Source of the DNA: Bicyclus anynana
Lineage: Eukaryota > Arthropoda > Insecta > Lepidoptera > Nymphalidae
Direction of reading: 5' to 3'
Length of the DNA: 64,000 nt
Assembly (NCBI RefSeq): GCF_947172395.1
Contig: NC_069102.1
Location: forward strand, 10,756,442-10,820,441
A program made the position numbers and the translations under genes. Of this stretch, positions 57,201 to 63,200 are shown in pieces; the first letter of the stretch is position 1, and every line of letters starts with the position of its first letter. Below the pieces are notes generated by a model that worked only from the letters and a program-made list of their open reading frames with translations, searched no databases and had not been told where the DNA came from.

Positions 57201-60200
57201 TGGATTTATATCTACACAATATGCTACTTTTTACCAGTATGTCGGTATTATGGTTCCCCCGGGATTCGTGACAAACTTTAGACGACTCATGTAGAAAATA
57301 CGAATGAAATGCTTGTTTTTAAAAAAAAACGCATTCACGTCTAAGCCACCTGATTTTAAAAACTCTTTCATCAATGGAAAACTACATTATCAGTGAGTAA
57401 TATATTTTATTCTCGCATTCCCACGGGACCGGGCATTACGTAGGTGAAAAGTCTCATAATTACTTACTACATTTACGAGTAACTTCATTTCTGCCATATC
57501 CGTACATGCTATGTCCACTTATATGAACTCATAATAGGAGCTCAATCGAGTGACACGGTGCCGGATAATGCACAAAGTTGGGGATATGTAACCGTTCTAG
57601 ATACGTCGGCTATCAAACTTGTATTGGAGTTATACTGGCGGAAACTTCAGACATGTTCGTATGATAAATCGAACAAGTTAAGGAATATATACCTACCAGT
57701 AATTTGGTTGATTAATTAATATCTCAGCATTCCATGGATTCACCGTGCGGGCGTCGGTTTCATCGCGTGGTAGAGAGAAAAACTCCGAGCAGAGTCCTGA
57801 ACTTGTGACTACAAGACGTAGGGTTAAGGATTTCCTTGACGATCGATCAACACTCCCCGTTCTCTGCTCGTGTTGTTCTCCCTGCCTTGGCAAATTTGGT
57901 AAGATCCTATTAGAGCAGCTTTGGATACTCGGTCTAATATAGAACTAGCTGCACTTCTAGAGAGGCCAAGGTCTCTAAGCAAGTTATAGAGAGATTTTGC
58001 TGGTAATCCTCTCGCACCTACTTCTACGACGTACAGACTAACTACACAGCCATTTTTAGTTATTTTTAGTTATAATTTTTAATTTCTGCAGCACTCTCTA
58101 CCTATAAACCTAAGCTCAACTTATATGAAATCATAATAGGAACTCAATCGAGTGACACGGTGCCGGATAATGCACAAAGTTGGGGATATGTAACCGTTCT
58201 AGATACGTCGGCTATCAAACTTGTATTGAAGTTATACTGCGGAAACTTCAGACATGTTCGTATGATATGACGGCGCTGTGCTCTAAACAGTATACCTACT
58301 AACAAGTTTATTAACCCAGATAAGCCTGAAACTATTTTTGCCTTAGAAAGTTGCGATTTTTTTATATATTCTTAATTATTGCCTCAGTGTTTCAGGAAAA
58401 ATAATAAAAAAATTTTGTGACCCTCGGAAAAGCTGGAAAATGACATCCCATATATGGGTCGGTCGGCATTACTTATACTATTTACTAAGAAGTTTTTAAC
58501 TATGTATTGAGGCATAAATAAGACTTTTTGTTGCATAAAAGTATTATTTATTATTGTTTTAGTAACATTAAAGTTTTTGCGAAAATTTTTTACTGACTAA
58601 CTAAGAAAACACTCTTAATGATGTAAGTGTACACTTCACGAAAATATAATTGCAGTTTCTTTTAGATGCTTTGCATTTCAGAATCTTGCTGTCTTAGCTT
58701 AATAGGTGACTGATGTTATCATGTCGTATATTTACAAGGTAACTTTTAGATGCAGGACAAGGTCCTGGTCCAGGTCCCCAATCTAATATTTGTATCCCCA
58801 TCTAATTGGCTTACCACTGATGAACTGTTTACAACTGTGACCGCCGTAGCAAGGAATCATAGCCTCGTCAATACTATGCATCTCTTCAACGTATGCGTTT
58901 TCTTGAAAAACAGCCTTTAGCAAGCTAAATAAAGGCCGCATTTTAGCATATTTATCACTTTTGGTCTGAATCAATGAGTTGTCACAACAGTGCAAATGGT
59001 TCATGATGAATATAAATCTGTCACAAGATAGAGATTGAGAGAGAGTTTCTCCAATACATTCGACGTCTTGGCAAGCATACATATCCACTATAAAGGAATA
59101 TTCATTGAATAATTGGTCAAAATAGTTTATCGGAGAACGTAACATATTTTTGGGGCCTTATAAGGGCTGGAAACTAAGATAATCATTTGATTTTGATTCG
59201 TACGTTTTGTTTTGTACTGATGGAGAACGATCTTCTAGTTAGGCAGATGTAAAAGTTCTTAGCTGTTGAAGCGGCTGTTCAATGCGAGATTTTTTTCTCT
59301 CAATCTCATCTTCAGTCTCTGATTCAGAATCAGTCTGATTGCCATAAGTAGCTTTAGCAGGTGCACGTAAAATTGAACCAGGCAGGTTATGTATAACAAT
59401 ATTATCCTCTTCTCCTGAATCTTCATCAGTAACCGCAGTATTAGCGTTATCTGATGGTTCAAATTTTACGCAGTTAGGGACCGGGTTATCATTATTCTCT
59501 AACCCGTTCAAAATTTCGTGTACCGATAAAGGTTTTGATCTAAGCCGAAAAAAACAAAATATTTAGTCAAAACTTTCAATGCATAATGGTTGTGTCGACA
59601 GACCCATACATGGGTTCATAGAACTTGCGGACATATAAAAGTGTCAAAAAGTTAGGTTTTTACTATTTAATTTTTAACATAAATACTAAAATGTTACTTA
59701 GTTTCTATTTTTACTTAAACATTTTTAAAATAATAACAATAGTATATTATAAAATTACCTTTTTGAGGCCATGTTTTACAATTTCCAATAAAAATATATT
59801 CAATCACGTGAAACACCAAGAAAATAATAAATTTACCGCGTTACTTGTCACTACAATTAACAGTTATAGACTAAAGCTTCTAAAAAAATGTGTAACCTGG
59901 TTTAAATAAATCAAATAATGACGGTAGATTTTTTTATTTTTACGAACCCATGTATGGGTCGGTAGGTTCATCTGGGTTAAACTAACTACATACCAGTAAT
60001 TTGGTTGATTAATAAATTCGGGTCTGGAATATTACACCAGCCCCCCTAGCCAAGTCCATTCTCTTTCTAACGCTTCGAAAACTAGAAAAATGTATGGGAA
60101 TGACATTTGCTATCGACAGGTCACGTGATCAATTTCTGTCATTCCCATACATTTTTCTAGTTTTCGAAACGTTAGCGATCGTAGAAAGAGAATCGACGTG

Positions 60201-63200
60201 CCACTTGGCTAGGGGCAGTACCTACCTAAGCACGATGTACGTCAAGACAAAATGACATATAGCGTCGACGATAATAGCGTCGAATTGTAAATATCGCTTT
60301 CTCTTTCGTTGGAATAAGATGAAAGAGAGAGCTATATTTTCGGTTCGGTTGCTATTGGTCGACACGTCTTTTTCTCTACACGAGATATGCCGTTGCGTGC
60401 ATCTTTTGAGGTCAATTTTGCGACGCTGCCGCGGATCGCTAAAAAACGCCCCATACTAAATGACACGAAAGAATGACGTTTTCTGTCGAATGTTTCATAT
60501 AATGAAACCTTGTCATTATTCCTATTCATCGAAACCTTTTGTTTCATGCAATAGGCTGTAAGTATTTTTTGTTCTATTATGTTATTTGTTTTGTATTCTT
60601 TTTAACTATAAGTCCAAGACTCCCTAAATTGTGTATGTACGATCTTTCTATGGAAACTCAATTGGTTTAAGTGTTTCTTAAATGTGTAAATTATTGTTTT
60701 TATGTTAATGCTGTTTGTTCCCTAAATAAATATATATAAAAAAATGTATCTTACTTACCATTCAACGATTCCAACAAGATTTTGGATGTCATCAATGACT
60801 TCATGTGCAGCCGCTTTCTTCTCGACTTTCGTATCAGATATGGGTGTTTCGATGTCGTTGGCAGACTAATTTCCAAAGCAAGAAAAAATAACATTGAATT
60901 AGAAAGAAGAAAAAGGAGAGAATATATATATATATGTTTTTATTTACACACTACGTCTTACACTAATTATGGTGCCTGATATCTCCTGGGCATGACGAGA
61001 CCAAAACCCAAATATAAGCATCAGACTATTCCGTCAAGTTTAGCACAATGAAATAGGTACCAGCTCAGCATTTTGCTGCGTGACCAGCTAATATTAGTAA
61101 TGGAAATTTATTTGTACCTATGATCTTTGTGGGTGTTGTAAGTTTGACGTGGCTGTCTGTCAGTCTGTCTGTTCACCATAGCTCCCGAACGGATAAAGCG
61201 ATTTCAATGTAGTTTCTTTTGTATTAAAGGTGACTTACGGGTGAGTATTTTTAGAAATGTTTGATGAAAATCGTTTGAGCCGTTTAAAAGTTGTGGGGGG
61301 TGTAAGTGGGGATGAACAACCGAATGTCTGAAAATATACTCAAGCGCGGTGTCAAATGAAAGAGCACTGAAATAGAATATTGATGACTTGATCGAAAGTG
61401 TAATTAATAATGACATTTAAGGGTTTTTCAATTTTTTTTTTGTTTTTGTCTGGAGATTATTGTTTAACAGATAGAAATTTAATAGATGATAATTTATGTA
61501 AGGTAAGGTAATAAAATGTTATGGACTCTCTCTGTCACATCTCGGAGCAAGGCGCCTTTGGAACCCTTGTTACTTTAATTTTTAGTTTTCGACTTCAATT
61601 ATCACCATTAAATTATGATATAACTTGACGTTTCAATATTTGTAAGCTAAGCCTACTTGCAATAAATTAATTTGAGTTTGAGTTGAAAGTTTGAGTATAC
61701 CGGAGCACGAATTACGCCATATTGCAATTCTATGAAACCTTACCTAACATAATTATTGTTAATAATATTTACCATATTGCCCGTGTGTAGGCAACCTAAT
61801 AGTAATTCATGAGCTCACATACCGTTAACAAAGGAGAGTTTCGCTTAACAACTTTCGGCACAGCTTGAACGTAGGTCTCTGTACGCATATTCTTAATCCT
61901 GCGAAATTAACAAATGTTAAAAATTGCACGTTTTTACTAGCATTTACTCAATTATTTTATACTAGCTGACGCCGCGCGGTTTCACCCGCGTAGTTCCCGT
62001 TCCCGGAGGAATACTGGGATAATATATGTAGCCTATATATATTATCTTGGGATCCCAAGGTGCTGGAATGGCAACCACGCACCGGAAAGCGAACTGTTTG
62101 TCGACTAGGTGGACCGAGGACATCAAGCGGGTTGCAGGGAGCAGCTGGATGCTCACAGCTGGAGACCGTTTTGTTTGGAAGCCCATGCAAGAGACCTATG
62201 TCCAGCAGTGGAAGTCCATCGGCTGCTAATGATGATGATGATGGTAAGTTAACATTCTTTCAGCTTCTATACAAAATAAGGAAGATCTTAACGTCATAGG
62301 CGTCATAAATTCAATGAAAGATCATTCATTGGATTGTATCAATGAATACTCTTGATAGTCTATTACCTTCGTTCTGCGTTCTCTCCTCTTGCAACGTTTG
62401 ACATGCGGCGGTAGTCAGATGGACGAAGATAATTTATCTGAAATTGTAAAACAATACAATTAACGATCAGATTTCCAAGAATAAACTTTTAAAATATTCT
62501 CTTTTTTATTAATAGATAAAAGTGGTTAAGTCCAATCTCACAAGTACAGTCTTTGATGGCAACGCACTGGCTGGGATTTGTAGGACCAATTTTCATTCCC
62601 AAATTAGACAGAGAATCCTCTACGTGCGTTTCACTCTGAAACTGCAGCATCCTCAGAAGATAAAGTCGCTGACGACTCGACGGGCATTGTCGTTAGCTCA
62701 CGGAGTTGCTTACCCAACAGAGATATAAACGAGATAGTTCTAATCTTTGACGCCGTGTCGTCCATCTGATGATGTTGCCTGGCGTAGGAGACTTGTCTCC
62801 ATATCAGTGAGGTTGACGCCTCAGCGGGGATTGTCGTTATCTCATCGAATTGCTACCCCAACAAAGATATACACGAGATAGTTCTAACCTCTGACGCCGT
62901 GTCGTCCATCTGATGATGTTGCCCGGCGTAGGAGACTTGTCTTGATATCAGTGTGGTTGACGCCTCGGCGGGGATTGTCATTATCTCACTGAATTGCTTA
63001 CCCACCAGAGATATAAACGAGATAGTTCTAACCTCAGATGCCGTGTCGTCCATCTGATGATGTTTCCCGGCGTAGGAGACCTGTCTTGCTATCACTGTGG
63101 TGGACGGATCAGCGGGCATTGTTGTTATCTCACGAAATTGCTTCTCAAACAGTGATACGAACGTCTGAAAAAGGAAGACTACATAATAAGTTGATTTTTT

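Larger units (their letters stand above)
58311..59980 (-). mobile_element. piggyBac-type DNA transposon, internally deleted
   Basis: Flanked by TTAA at 58311-58314 and 59977-59980, the piggyBac target duplication. Terminal inverted repeats start CCCAGATAAGCC on the left and CCCAGATGAACC (reversed) on the right. Subterminal 'cccatatatgggtcggt' and 'cccatgtatgggtcggt' also mirror each other. Encodes a broken transposase on the minus strand (see next entries). About 1.66 kb, whereas active relatives are about 2.4 kb, so the C-terminal catalytic part is missing. Confidence 0.9.

Noticed and set aside
57693..57942. Overlapping open frames on both strands near 57700-57940
   Set aside because: They overlap the retroelement-like frame at 57829-58037 and lack their own motifs or start context.
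62672..63163. CRISPR-like array
   Set aside because: Units are 144 bp with no repeat-spacer structure, lie in a eukaryotic gene and contain coding sequence; the same applies to 7256-7360.
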